Assembly: GCA_946885645.1 (NCBI GenBank)
Contig: CAMPGU010000221.1
Location: 1-6,957 of the forward strand
Origin: an uncultured Haloferula sp.
GTDB taxonomy: Bacteria > Verrucomicrobiota > Verrucomicrobiae > Verrucomicrobiales > Akkermansiaceae
DNA length: 6,957 nucleotides
Direction of reading: 5' to 3'
The notes below the pieces were generated by a model, which did not search any database, had not been told where the DNA came from, and saw only the letters and a list, made by a program, of their open reading frames with translations. Every line of letters begins with the position of its first letter. Within the stretch, counting starts at the first letter, position 1. The position numbers and the translations under genes were made by a program. Shown here in pieces: positions 1 to 6,330 of the stretch.

Positions 1-973
1 AATCGTTCACCATGGCTACCGCTTGCGCGAAGGTTTCTTCGTCGCTGCAGCGGCTGAAAAGGGGAGCTTCCGCGCCGAACATCTCCGGGACCTCGGTCAT
101 CAGGACCGTTCCGCCCCAACCGCACAATCTGTCGGCTGCACGTCCCACCAAGGGATTCGCGGTAATGCCGCTGAAGCCGTCGCTACCCCCGCACTTGATG
201 CCGACCACGAGTTCGGAAGCCGGAATGGGGACCCGGACGGCGCCGGCGAGATTTCCGACCAGTCCGTCGATCGCTTCGAGACCGTGCTCGATCTCGTCGC
301 CCACCTCCTGGGCGTTGAAGTAACGGATGCGGGCCGGATCGAGATTTTCCGTCCGCGCCAGAAAGGAACGGATCGAATTGTTCTCGCAGCCGAGGCCCAG
401 GATCAGCACTCCGGCGGCATTCGGATGAGACGCCAGACCCGCCAGGATTTTCTGTGTAAGGCCGAGATCGTCTCCAAGCTGCGAACATCCATAGGGATGC
501 GTGAAGGCATGGATGCCGTCGATCACGCCTCCCGGGACCACATGACGGCGGCTTGCGATTTCGGCGATGCGTTGGCTGGGGACATTGACGCAAGCGACCG
601 TGTTGATGATCCAGATTTCATTCCGCGTTGCTGCCCGGCCGTCGGGCCGACGGTAGCCGAGGAAGGTGGGCATCTCCTGGCCTTGCTCGTGAACCGGCGG
701 CGCCTCCTCGTAGCGGAGCTCCGTCTGGTCCGAAAGCAAGGTCGCCATGTTGTGGCTATGAACATGGTCGCCCGCCCGGATCGACACCGTGGCCCGCCCG
801 ATGGGGAAGCCGTACTTCATCACCGTGTCGCCCGCTTTGATATCCGCCAGCGCAACCTTGTGCCCGGCGGGAACCCCATGTAATTGCATATTCCCCCAAG
901 ACGTGCCCGGCAGGATCTCTGCGATCGCAACCGCTACGTTGTCGTCCGGATGAATTTGAATGAGGTCCTTCAT
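1..973 (-). CDS. uxaA: Altronate dehydratase (UxaA family), N-terminal 324 residues, truncated by window edge
   Basis: UxaA is a cytoplasmic, metal-dependent enzyme that dehydrates D-altronate to 2-keto-3-deoxy-D-gluconate in galacturonate catabolism. The frame is open from the ATG at 973 to the window edge. It gives 324 residues of a family usually near 500, so the C-terminal third lies outside. Residues 1-95 form the SAF-type N-terminal domain, with the metal/substrate-associated HVHSHN at 70-75. The main domain follows with family signatures THPYGCSQLGDD (158-169), LGLGCENN (182-189), KCGGSDGFSGITANP (250-264) and TEVPEMFGAE (293-302). These match my memory of E. coli UxaA almost residue for residue. 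The ATG lies 16 nt after the eda stop, with a purine-rich GAAAGAG about 9 nt upstream, which suggests co-transcription with eda. The related galactarate dehydratase GarD is less likely, because the N-terminal block and spacing follow UxaA. Substrate specificity is inferred from similarity. Confidence 0.9.
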   Translation of the reverse strand, partial: MKDLIQIHPDDNVAVAIAEILPGTSWGNMQLHGVPAGHKVALADIKAGDTVMKYGFPIGRATVSIRAGDHVHSHNMATLLSDQTELRYEEAPPVHEQGQEMPTFLGYRRPDGRAATRNEIWIINTVACVNVPSQRIAEIASRRHVVPGGVIDGIHAFTHPYGCSQLGDDLGLTQKILAGLASHPNAAGVLILGLGCENNSIRSFLARTENLDPARIRYFNAQEVGDEIEHGLEAIDGLVGNLAGAVRVPIPASELVVGIKCGGSDGFSGITANPLVGRAADRLCGWGGTVLMTEVPEMFGAEAPLFSRCSDEETFAQAVAMVND

Positions 974-989
974 TCTTCCGTGCTCTTTC

Positions 990-1622
990 TCAAACGGCTG
1001 CTCCGGCGATGGCGAGAGCCTCGCGTGTGAGGCGGGTGATCTCGCCCCAGCGGCCTTCGCGGATCAATGACCGCTCCACCATCCAGGATCCGCCCACCGC
1101 GGCGACGATGGGTAACTTCAGATACCCGGCGAGGTTCTCCACAGTGATTCCTCCCGTGGGAATCAGTTTAGCCCCGGTATGACCGTAGGGACCGGCGAGG
1201 GCCTTGATCATTGCGGGACCTCCGGCCGCTTCCGCGGGGAAAAACTTCAGGAGCTTGCAGCCCAAGGAAAGAGCCTGCTCCACCTCTCCCGGAGTCATCA
1301 CTCCGGGAGAGAAATGCAGACCGCAAGACGCGGCCTTCCCAACGATCACGGGATTCAGCCCCGGAGCCAGACCGAAGGAAGCACCGGCTTCGGCCGCTCT
1401 GCTGACTTGCTCTTCTTCAAGCAACGTTCCGGCACCCAGCAGCATTTCCGGAAAGGATGAAGCGATCCTTCTGATGGATTCCTCTGCGGCCGGGGTCCGG
1501 AAGGTGATCTCGATGATGTCCAATCCCCCCGCCAGCAACGCCTCGGCAAGAGGCTCCGCGGCGCCCGTGTCATCCAGAACCACTACCGGGACAATTCGTT
1601 TCTGCTGGATACGGTCGATCAC
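990..1622 (-). CDS. eda: KDPG / 2-keto-4-hydroxyglutarate aldolase
   Basis: This is a class I aldolase that cleaves 2-keto-3-deoxy-6-phosphogluconate to pyruvate and glyceraldehyde-3-phosphate in the cytoplasm, the final step of uronate and Entner-Doudoroff degradation. From the GTG at 1622 it is 210 residues, the normal length. The (beta/alpha)8 barrel shows the general base Glu38 in IIEITFRT, phosphate/carboxylate-contacting Arg42, Thr66 in GAGT, the Schiff-base Lys126 in LLKFFPAE, PTGGIT (155-160) and the phosphate loop GGSW (177-180). The frame stays open upstream to an ATG at 1781, which would add 53 residues. I rejected that start because it overlaps the divergent regulator gene, would turn the palindrome-rich intergenic region into protein, and adds nothing family-like. 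TTG at 1709 is another possible start. No clear ribosome binding site precedes the GTG. It is followed by uxaA after 16 nt. Confidence 0.92.
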   Translation of the reverse strand: MIDRIQQKRIVPVVVLDDTGAAEPLAEALLAGGLDIIEITFRTPAAEESIRRIASSFPEMLLGAGTLLEEEQVSRAAEAGASFGLAPGLNPVIVGKAASCGLHFSPGVMTPGEVEQALSLGCKLLKFFPAEAAGGPAMIKALAGPYGHTGAKLIPTGGITVENLAGYLKLPIVAAVGGSWMVERSLIREGRWGEITRLTREALAIAGAAV

Positions 1623-1747
1623 TGTAATAGGCGGAGTGGGACGTTCAAGGCGCCGGACGGAGCACCCGGCGCGGAAGCGGACTTCGAACCGCGGTTCGAT
1701 CTCGTCCAAAATCGGCTTGAATTCAAATACAAAATCTAAAATCATAT
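1623..1747. promoter_or_regulatory. Divergent intergenic control region between eda-uxaA and the IclR regulator
   Basis: This 125-bp stretch separates the preferred starts of eda (minus) and the IclR gene (plus), so both promoters should lie here. Its right part, about 1717-1760, is strikingly AT-rich against GC-rich surroundings. It carries a perfect 16-bp palindrome at 1684-1699, a 10-bp palindrome at 1717-1726 and an inverted repeat at 1722-1752. A TTGAAT (1717-1722) and a TAAAAT (1737-1742) could be read as -35/-10 elements for the plus strand, but the 14-bp spacing is too short to call. IclR-family regulators commonly repress or activate divergent catabolic genes from such a region. The layout fits that, but the assignment is inferred. 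Confidence 0.6.
1684..1699. promoter_or_regulatory. Perfect 16-bp palindrome, candidate operator
   Basis: TCGAACCGCGGTTCGA is identical to its own reverse complement and sits about 62 bp upstream of the preferred eda start and about 49 bp upstream of the IclR start. Dyad sites of this length are typical operators for dimeric helix-turn-helix regulators. The adjacent IclR-family protein is the obvious candidate, although the sequence is not one I can match to a known IclR consensus. By chance a perfect 16-bp palindrome is expected about 0.1 times in a window of this size. Confidence 0.5.
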
Positions 1748-1752
1748 TTGAA
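1722..1752. promoter_or_regulatory. AT-rich inverted repeat overlapping the regulator's start codon
   Basis: TTCAAATA (1722-1729) and TATTTGAA (1745-1752) are exact reverse complements separated by 15 bp, so the half-sites lie about two helical turns apart centre to centre. The left arm overlaps a smaller palindrome, TTGAATTCAA (1717-1726). The right arm covers the proposed TTG start at 1748. A site here could let the IclR-type protein control its own gene. It may equally be part of an AT-rich promoter without being an operator. Confidence 0.4.
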
Positions 1753-2548
1753 ATTGAAAGAGGACACTCGCAAGGCCGCAAGTGAAGCGGGTCGCTATGG
1801 CGCGCCGGCCCTCGACAAGGGCCTGGACATTCTGGAGCACCTCTCCCAGGAGAGGCTCCCTCTCAGCCAGCTTGAGATCGCGCGCGCGCTCGCCCGGACC
1901 CCGGGGGAAATTTACCGGATGCTAATGTGCCTCGAGGAGCGGGGCTACGTCATCCGCGATGAAGGAACGGGGAAATTCCGCCTCACCCTGCGTCTCTACG
2001 AAATGGGTCACCGGCAGAATGCCACGACGCTTCTGCGCCGGGCTGCCCGCTTGCCGATGGAGGCCCTGGCAGAAGAGGTCGGCCAGGCGTGCCACCTTAG
2101 CGTTTTGAGCGGCAGGATGCTTCTGGTGATGATGGAGCGTATACCTCTTTGCAAAGTCTGTCTTGCGGTGGGGGAGGGATCGCGGATCCCGGTTCTCCGG
2201 ACCACCTCGGGCAGGCTGCTGATGGCGAAATGGCCGGAGGAAGAAACGCTGGAGTTCCTGGATCAGTTGGAAGACTTCACATCGCTTTCCAAAGCGAAGC
2301 GCGAAAAGCTGCTCGGCGAACTTTCCGAACTACGCGGCGCATCGCACCTTCACGCTCCAAGCGGCATGACGGAGGGCGTCGCGGACATCGCGGTGCCGGT
2401 CGGTGAGCCGGGCTCGGAGGTCGCGGGAGCGCTGGTGATCTCCTACCTCTCCGGCACCAGGCACGCGGAACAGCTCGCCCGGAAGTATCTGGACGCGCTG
2501 CTGCAGAGCGCTACGGAAATGAATCGGAATCTGGGGATCCTGGCGTGA
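1748..2548 (+). CDS. IclR-family transcriptional regulator (KdgR-like), probable regulator of eda-uxaA
   Basis: The 266-residue length is normal for the family. Residues 17-88 form the winged helix-turn-helix: APALDKGLDILEHL opens it, the recognition helix region is near TPGEIYRMLMCLEERGYV (51-68), and GKFRLTLRLYEMG (75-87) forms the wing end. Residues 89-266 form the effector-binding IclR domain, with CHLSVLSG (115-122), PVLRTTSGRLLMA (148-160), GMTEGVADIAVPV (206-218) and a final amphipathic helix. The gene diverges from eda-uxaA, the usual place for their regulator. A ketodeoxygluconate-type ligand is inferred, not seen. No ATG is available near the N-terminus. An in-frame stop at 1718 limits the start to TTG 1748 or TTG 1754, and neither has a visible ribosome binding site. 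The exact start is therefore uncertain by a few residues. Confidence 0.92.
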   Translation: MKLKEDTRKAASEAGRYGAPALDKGLDILEHLSQERLPLSQLEIARALARTPGEIYRMLMCLEERGYVIRDEGTGKFRLTLRLYEMGHRQNATTLLRRAARLPMEALAEEVGQACHLSVLSGRMLLVMMERIPLCKVCLAVGEGSRIPVLRTTSGRLLMAKWPEEETLEFLDQLEDFTSLSKAKREKLLGELSELRGASHLHAPSGMTEGVADIAVPVGEPGSEVAGALVISYLSGTRHAEQLARKYLDALLQSATEMNRNLGILA

Positions 2549-2789
2549 GTCGCTTCCCCTCCGATCGCGTTCCCCTCGGTATGCCGTCGTCCGGAACCTC
2601 CGGCGTCGATCCGGTATCGGTGTTTCCGGTTCCATCAGCCTTCGGCCCGGCAGCTGGTCCCGATATCGGGGGCTGTTGCACTGATCCGCGGATCACCCCG
2701 CAAAAAAAATCGGGTTACCTGTCCGGTTTATCCGGAAGTTTCCGCCTGGTTGAGGTAGCAGCCCGTGAAAAGGGGCGGCGCATCAACCC
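2549..2789. other. Intergenic stretch without a convincing gene; two perfect palindromes
   Basis: This 241-bp region must end the regulator's transcript and start that of the PEP-CTERM gene. It holds CCCGATATCGGG (2659-2670, 12-bp perfect palindrome), TGATCCGCGGATCA (2682-2695, 14-bp perfect palindrome), a run of eight A at 2702-2709 and a short inverted repeat TCCGG/CCGGA at about 2721-2735. CAGC (2651-2654) can pair with GCTG (2672-2675) around the first palindrome to make a larger hairpin, but no T-run follows, so I do not call it a terminator. An 82-codon frame crosses the whole region, but its composition is not protein-like. Confidence 0.45.
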
Positions 2790-3662
2790 ATGAAAAAACC
2801 AAGCTCCCCTGGGCTGCGACTCGTCGTGGCCTCGCTCGTCGCGCACACCGTTTCTCAAGCGGCCCTGATCAGCCACGATTCGTTCACGGGCTACACCCCC
2901 GGCGATCTCCCGGCAAATCCCTCGCCCGCCGTCACTGGCTATACAGGGAGTTGGGGGGATGCTGCGTTCGGAAATGCCGAGCCCGCGATCACTTCCGGCT
3001 CTTTGACCTACGGCGACGGCCTTTACGCGGGATCCTCCGGCGACATGGTCAGCAAGGGGGCCGACGCGGGCGGAATCGGAGCGGACAACAGCGGCCGGAC
3101 GTTCCGCCTGCTCGATAGCACCCTCGCGGTGGGAGCTACAACCTCCGGCACGCTCTACCTCAGTTGGCTTTTCCAGACCGGTAACGAAAACGCTGCGGCG
3201 AATCCCAATACCTATCAAACGCTTGCCCTCTGGAACGGCGACGCCGGGACGGATTCGCTCCGCGATTTTGAAGCAGGAATCGCTGGCGGGGACTTCGCGA
3301 CCGGCAACTATGGATATCGGGTGGACAGCAACACCCCGGTCAATCTTGGAGTGGCCGCTGATGCGACGGTGCATCTCTTTGTCGCGAAGTTCGAGCTCAA
3401 CGCTACCGCCGATAGCGACAGTGTGACGGTGTGGCTCGATCCCGCGCTCGGTGGCACTGGTGACCCTACCGGAGGTTTCACCCTCAGCGGCCGGAATCTG
3501 GCATGGGACCGCCTTGTGCTCTCTGACTTCGCGAGCAACTCGTCGGCTTGGGATGAAGTCCGATGGGGCTCTGATTTCAATTCGGTGACCGTTCCTGAGC
3601 CCGCTACGGCAGCTCTGGGCTCTCTCGCTGTCCTCATTCTGCTCCGGCGTCGCAGAAACTGA
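2790..3662 (+). CDS. Exported LamG-like protein with PEP-CTERM sorting signal
   Basis: This 290-residue protein goes to the cell surface by way of Sec export and, by family knowledge, exosortase processing. Residues 1-24 are a signal peptide (K2 K3, hydrophobic core LVVASLVA, probable cleavage after SQA). Residues 25-267 form one beta-rich concanavalin/LamG-like module: LISHDSF near its start, GYTGSW (50-55), SGRTFRLLD (101-109), NTYQTLALWNG (140-150), VHLFVAKF (194-201), VTVWLDPALG (212-221), LAWDRLVLSD (237-246) and DEVRWG (255-260). The PEP-CTERM tail follows with no linker: VPEP (268-271), a short hydrophobic segment (272-285) and RRRR (286-289). There is no cysteine and no recognisable catalytic motif. 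The module recurs three more times in the next two genes. AGGGG at 2771-2775 is a weak, distant ribosome binding site. A carbohydrate- or matrix-binding role is inferred from the fold only. Confidence 0.9.
   Translation: MKKPSSPGLRLVVASLVAHTVSQAALISHDSFTGYTPGDLPANPSPAVTGYTGSWGDAAFGNAEPAITSGSLTYGDGLYAGSSGDMVSKGADAGGIGADNSGRTFRLLDSTLAVGATTSGTLYLSWLFQTGNENAAANPNTYQTLALWNGDAGTDSLRDFEAGIAGGDFATGNYGYRVDSNTPVNLGVAADATVHLFVAKFELNATADSDSVTVWLDPALGGTGDPTGGFTLSGRNLAWDRLVLSDFASNSSAWDEVRWGSDFNSVTVPEPATAALGSLAVLILLRRRRN
2862..3590 (+). repeat. LamG-like module, copy 1 of 4
   Basis: This is the module part of the PEP-CTERM gene. It shares NTYQTLALWNG, RDFEAGIAGGDFAT and LAWDRLVLSD exactly with copy 2. Its first half shares EPAITSGSLTY with copy 3. 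Similarity also shows at the DNA level, with changes concentrated in third codon positions. Confidence 0.85.
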
Positions 3663-3672
3663 TCCCTGTGCG

Positions 3673-3708
3673 GCTGAACGCAGACCAATGCGTTCAGCGC
3701 TCTTCTTT
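3673..3708 (+). terminator. Intrinsic-terminator-like hairpin between the first two LamG-like genes
   Basis: GCTGAACGCA (3673-3682) and TGCGTTCAGC (3689-3698) form a perfect 10-bp stem closed by a 6-nt loop, followed by the pyrimidine-rich, T-containing GCTCTTCTTT. The stem begins 11 nt after the PEP-CTERM gene's stop. The T-tract is interrupted, so termination may be partial. Only 17 nt remain between 3708 and the next ATG at 3726, so that gene needs read-through or a promoter further upstream. Confidence 0.75.
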
Positions 3709-3725
3709 ACAAACTGATCATTTCG

Positions 3726-6248
3726 ATGAGGACCGATATCATTCTAGTTCTAGGCGTCGGCCTCCTGTTCCCGGTGGCGAGCAGGGCCGATATTGTCAGC
3801 CAGGATTCCTTTTCGGCCTACGCCGCCGGTGCCGAACTGTCTGGCCAAAACCCGACGATCAACGGCTATCTCGGCGCTTGGACTGACATCGCCTTCGGCA
3901 ATGCCCAGCCCGTGGTGATTGCCGAGAGCTTAACCTATGCGGGCGCCAACTATGCCGCGGGCGGAGGAAATCGCGTTGGCAAAGCAGCCGACGCTGCCGG
4001 CATCAACGCGGACAATTCCGGGCGCACCGAGCGCTTGCTCGATGCCGCCTTGGTGGCAACCGATGCTTCCAGCAAGACGATCTATTTGAGCTGGCTTTTT
4101 CGCACCGGAAATGAAGGCACCGCGGCAAACGCGAACACCTATCAGACGCTGGCGCTATGGAACGGTACAGGCGCAACCGACGGCCTCCGCGATTTCGAGG
4201 CAGGCATTGCAGGGGGAGATTTTGCCACAACCAACTACGGATTCAGGGTCGATAACAACGCGCCCGCCGATCTGAACGTCGCCCCGGACGCGAATGTTCA
4301 CCTTTTCGTCGCCAAGTTCGTCTTGAGCGACGTCGCCTTGGGCGATAGCGTTACCGTCTGGATCGACCCGTTACTGGGCGCGGGTGAACCCGCGGGTGGT
4401 GTAGCCGTTAGCGGAAAGGATCTGGCATGGGACCGTCTGGTTCTTTCTGACTACGCAAGCAACTCCTCCGACTGGGATGAGATCCGGTGGGGAACGACTT
4501 TCGACGATGTCACCACGGCATCCGTCTTTCCCTCCATGCCGGTTTTTGAGGCCCAGCCGATGCCATTCACCGGTGAGGTCGGCGGCACGCTGCTACTTCA
4601 AGCGGGAGCGATCTCTTCGCCCGCCCCTGCCTACCAGTGGCAAAAGTCCGCTGACGGCATTTCCGGATGGGCCGATATCGAGGGAGCGACCACAGCTTCG
4701 TACGAGGTTCCGTTTGCCGTCTATGGGGATCGTGGCTTTTACCGCGTTGTCGCTACCAATGCCAACGGAAGCGCGACGAGTGAAACAGTGCAGGTCGAGC
4801 TAGCCTACCCGGCGCCGGACATTCTCACTCAGCCGGCATCCAAATCCGTAGAACAAGGGAGCCAAGTCCAATTCACCGTTTCAGCGGGCGGGCTGGGTAA
4901 CCTGACCTACCAGTGGTTCAAGGACTCCGACCCGATCCTGGATGCAACCCTCGACACCTTGGTGCTGACCAACGTCCAGGAGAGCCACGAGGGAACGTAT
5001 TGGGTTAGAATCACGGACGATGCGGCCACTGCCGATGGCCTCCCGGTCACAACGATCGACTCGCAGATCGCGACACTGGACGTTTTTGTCATGCCCTCCG
5101 GTTTGATCAGTCACGACCCTTTCAGTATTGCAGGTGGCTACGTCGCGGGCGAACTGCCGGCTCAAGATCCAGCCATTGGCGGTTACAGCGGGGCGTGGAC
5201 GGACATAGACAATGGCAATGTCGAGCCGGCGATCACCTCCGGCTCCCTCACCTACGCCAACCCTTTTTACCTCGGGTCCTCCGGTGACAAGGTCAGTGTT
5301 CCGACGGACGTGGCGGGTGGTGAGACTGCCGTCACCAATAGCGGTCGCGCATTTCGTCTGCTGGATGGCCCGCTGCAAGCGAGCGAAGGAACCAACGGCG
5401 TCCGCTATTTGAGCTTCCTGTTCCAGAGCGGTCAGGAGACCGGCGCGACGATCTATCAGATGCTTCATCTCAACCAGGGGAACGGCGATGCAAACCGGAA
5501 CTTCGACCTCGGTTTGACAACCAACGGTGCTCAAACAGGGTTGGAGTACAGTTTCGGTGTGGACGGCATCTATACCACTACCGCGGTGCCCTCGGACACG
5601 AACGTCCACCTATTCGTCGTGAAGTTCGCCCTCTCGCCGGACGCCCTGAGCGACGCGGTCACGGTATGGGTGGATCCCGCCTTGGGTTCGGGTGAGCCGG
5701 CGGGCGGCGTGGCTGTCAGCGGAGTCGAGCTCACCTGGGATCGTCTCTCGATCTCGGACTATGATGGCAACTCCGCCGCGTGGGACGAGATTCGCTGGGG
5801 AACGACGTTTGATAGCGTGACGCTCAATCCGAACCCTCCCGCCGGGTATGCCGCTTGGATCGCTGCTTACCCGGGAGTCGGGACAGAGACCGGCTTCGAG
5901 GAGGATGCTGATGATGATGGCATCAAGAACGGCATCGAGAACGTGTTCGGAACCGACCCTTCGATCGCCAACGCGGGTATCACCCAGGTGGCTACAACGG
6001 GTAACACGGTGACTTTCCAACACCCTCAATCCGGCGGGCAGGCGGGTGACGTCAGCGCGGCTTACAAGTGGTCCACCGACCTCGTCGATTTCAACGCCAG
6101 CGGCGCGACTGATGGCGGTACTACCGTGACAATCACCTCATTCTTGAACACCCCGGTGGCAGGTACGACGACCGTCACCGCCACTGCCACCGGCACGCAG
6201 CCTGCGCGCCTGTTCGTCATCCTGGAGGCAACGAATACTCCTCCCTAG
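3726..6248 (+). CDS. Large exported multidomain protein: two LamG-like modules, two Ig-like domains, Ca-binding loop, C-terminal beta domain
   Basis: The 840-residue, cysteine-free protein has a signal peptide at 1-21 (cleavage after SRA). In order: LamG-like module 1 (22-263); Ig-like domain 1 (about 272-360, core Trp305 in AYQWQK, GFYRVVATNANGSA); Ig-like domain 2 (about 363-455, ILTQPASKSVEQGSQ, Trp397 in TYQWFK, GTYWVRI); LamG-like module 2 (459-699); a thrombospondin-3/EF-hand-type calcium loop with Asp727, 729, 731, Asn735 and Glu738; and a C-terminal beta domain (751-840) with YKWSTDL, a type common at the ends of exported Verrucomicrobiota proteins. Unlike the preceding paralogue it has no PEP-CTERM tail or transmembrane anchor, so it is either released or sorted by its C-terminal domain. 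No catalytic motif is seen, and an adhesin or polysaccharide-binding role is inferred. No ribosome binding site is visible before the ATG, but the signal peptide fixes the start. Confidence 0.9.
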   Translation: MRTDIILVLGVGLLFPVASRADIVSQDSFSAYAAGAELSGQNPTINGYLGAWTDIAFGNAQPVVIAESLTYAGANYAAGGGNRVGKAADAAGINADNSGRTERLLDAALVATDASSKTIYLSWLFRTGNEGTAANANTYQTLALWNGTGATDGLRDFEAGIAGGDFATTNYGFRVDNNAPADLNVAPDANVHLFVAKFVLSDVALGDSVTVWIDPLLGAGEPAGGVAVSGKDLAWDRLVLSDYASNSSDWDEIRWGTTFDDVTTASVFPSMPVFEAQPMPFTGEVGGTLLLQAGAISSPAPAYQWQKSADGISGWADIEGATTASYEVPFAVYGDRGFYRVVATNANGSATSETVQVELAYPAPDILTQPASKSVEQGSQVQFTVSAGGLGNLTYQWFKDSDPILDATLDTLVLTNVQESHEGTYWVRITDDAATADGLPVTTIDSQIATLDVFVMPSGLISHDPFSIAGGYVAGELPAQDPAIGGYSGAWTDIDNGNVEPAITSGSLTYANPFYLGSSGDKVSVPTDVAGGETAVTNSGRAFRLLDGPLQASEGTNGVRYLSFLFQSGQETGATIYQMLHLNQGNGDANRNFDLGLTTNGAQTGLEYSFGVDGIYTTTAVPSDTNVHLFVVKFALSPDALSDAVTVWVDPALGSGEPAGGVAVSGVELTWDRLSISDYDGNSAAWDEIRWGTTFDSVTLNPNPPAGYAAWIAAYPGVGTETGFEEDADDDGIKNGIENVFGTDPSIANAGITQVATTGNTVTFQHPQSGGQAGDVSAAYKWSTDLVDFNASGATDGGTTVTITSFLNTPVAGTTTVTATATGTQPARLFVILEATNTPP
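3789..4514 (+). repeat. LamG-like module, copy 2 of 4
   Basis: This is the first module of the 840-residue protein (residues 22-263) and the closest to copy 1 through most of its length. It ends GEPAGGVAVSG ... WDEIRWGTTFDDVT, which is shared almost exactly with copy 3 and differs from copy 1 (GDPTGGFTLSG ... WDEVRWGSDFNSVT). Confidence 0.85.
5100..5822 (+). repeat. LamG-like module, copy 3 of 4
   Basis: This is the second module of the 840-residue protein (residues 459-699). Its N-terminal part resembles copy 1 (LISHD, EPAITSGSLTY, GSSGDxVS). Its C-terminal part resembles copy 2 (GEPAGGVAVSG, WDEIRWGTTFD). The middle (about 565-620) diverges from the others and is a little shorter, lacking the NTYQTLALWNG block in full (TIYQMLHLNQG instead). 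Confidence 0.85.
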
Positions 6249-6256
6249 CACCTCAC

Positions 6257-6325
6257 TCCGCCTCGGGTTGGCAGGCCTTTGAACGACGCTTTGGGTTCGC
6301 GTGTTTGAAAGCCTGCCGTGGCGGA
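6257..6325 (+). other. Long imperfect hairpin after the 840-residue protein gene
   Basis: TCCGCC (6257-6262) pairs with GGCGGA (6320-6325), and inside it GGCAGGC (6270-6276) pairs with GCCTGCC (6311-6317), with TTT/AAA able to extend the inner stem past a bulged C. It starts 9 nt after the stop and directly precedes the strong terminator hairpin. It may protect the 3' end of the transcript or form the upstream half of an attenuator. Confidence 0.5.
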
Positions 6326-6330
6326 ATGCC

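Noticed and set aside
23..883. Long plus-strand open frame (286 codons) at the left end
   Set aside because: It lies entirely antisense to uxaA, whose protein matches a known family along its whole length. Its own translation is Arg/Ala/Asp-rich without any recognisable motif, a common by-product of GC-rich genes.
1204..1785. Plus-strand open frame of 193 codons opposite eda
   Set aside because: It is antisense to the aldolase, low in family-like features and Ser/Pro/Arg-rich. The aldolase frame has all its catalytic residues.
2682..2695. TGATCCGCGGATCA as a terminator for the regulator gene
   Set aside because: A perfect palindrome without a loop makes a poor hairpin, and it is followed by CCCCGC and then A residues, not T residues.
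2702..2719. A8 run flanked by CCCG and CGGG as a possible terminator
   Set aside because: The stem is only 4 bp with an A-rich loop, and no T-tract follows on either strand in the right place.
2545..2793. 82-codon plus-strand frame overlapping the regulator's stop (GTGA) and the PEP-CTERM gene's start (ATGA)
   Set aside because: The overlaps at both ends look like translational coupling. However, the translation is Pro/Gly/Ser-rich without hydrophobic pattern or motif, crosses two palindromes and an A-run, and has no ribosome binding site. Conservation in relatives would be needed to reinstate it.
2715..3374. Minus-strand frames opposite the surface-protein genes (also 4881-5609, 5610-6029 and 6738-6956)
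   Set aside because: They resemble one another, which could suggest an antisense gene family. The resemblance is explained by the sense strand being the repeated LamG-like module; all sense-strand features (signal peptides, domain motifs, terminators) support the plus-strand genes.
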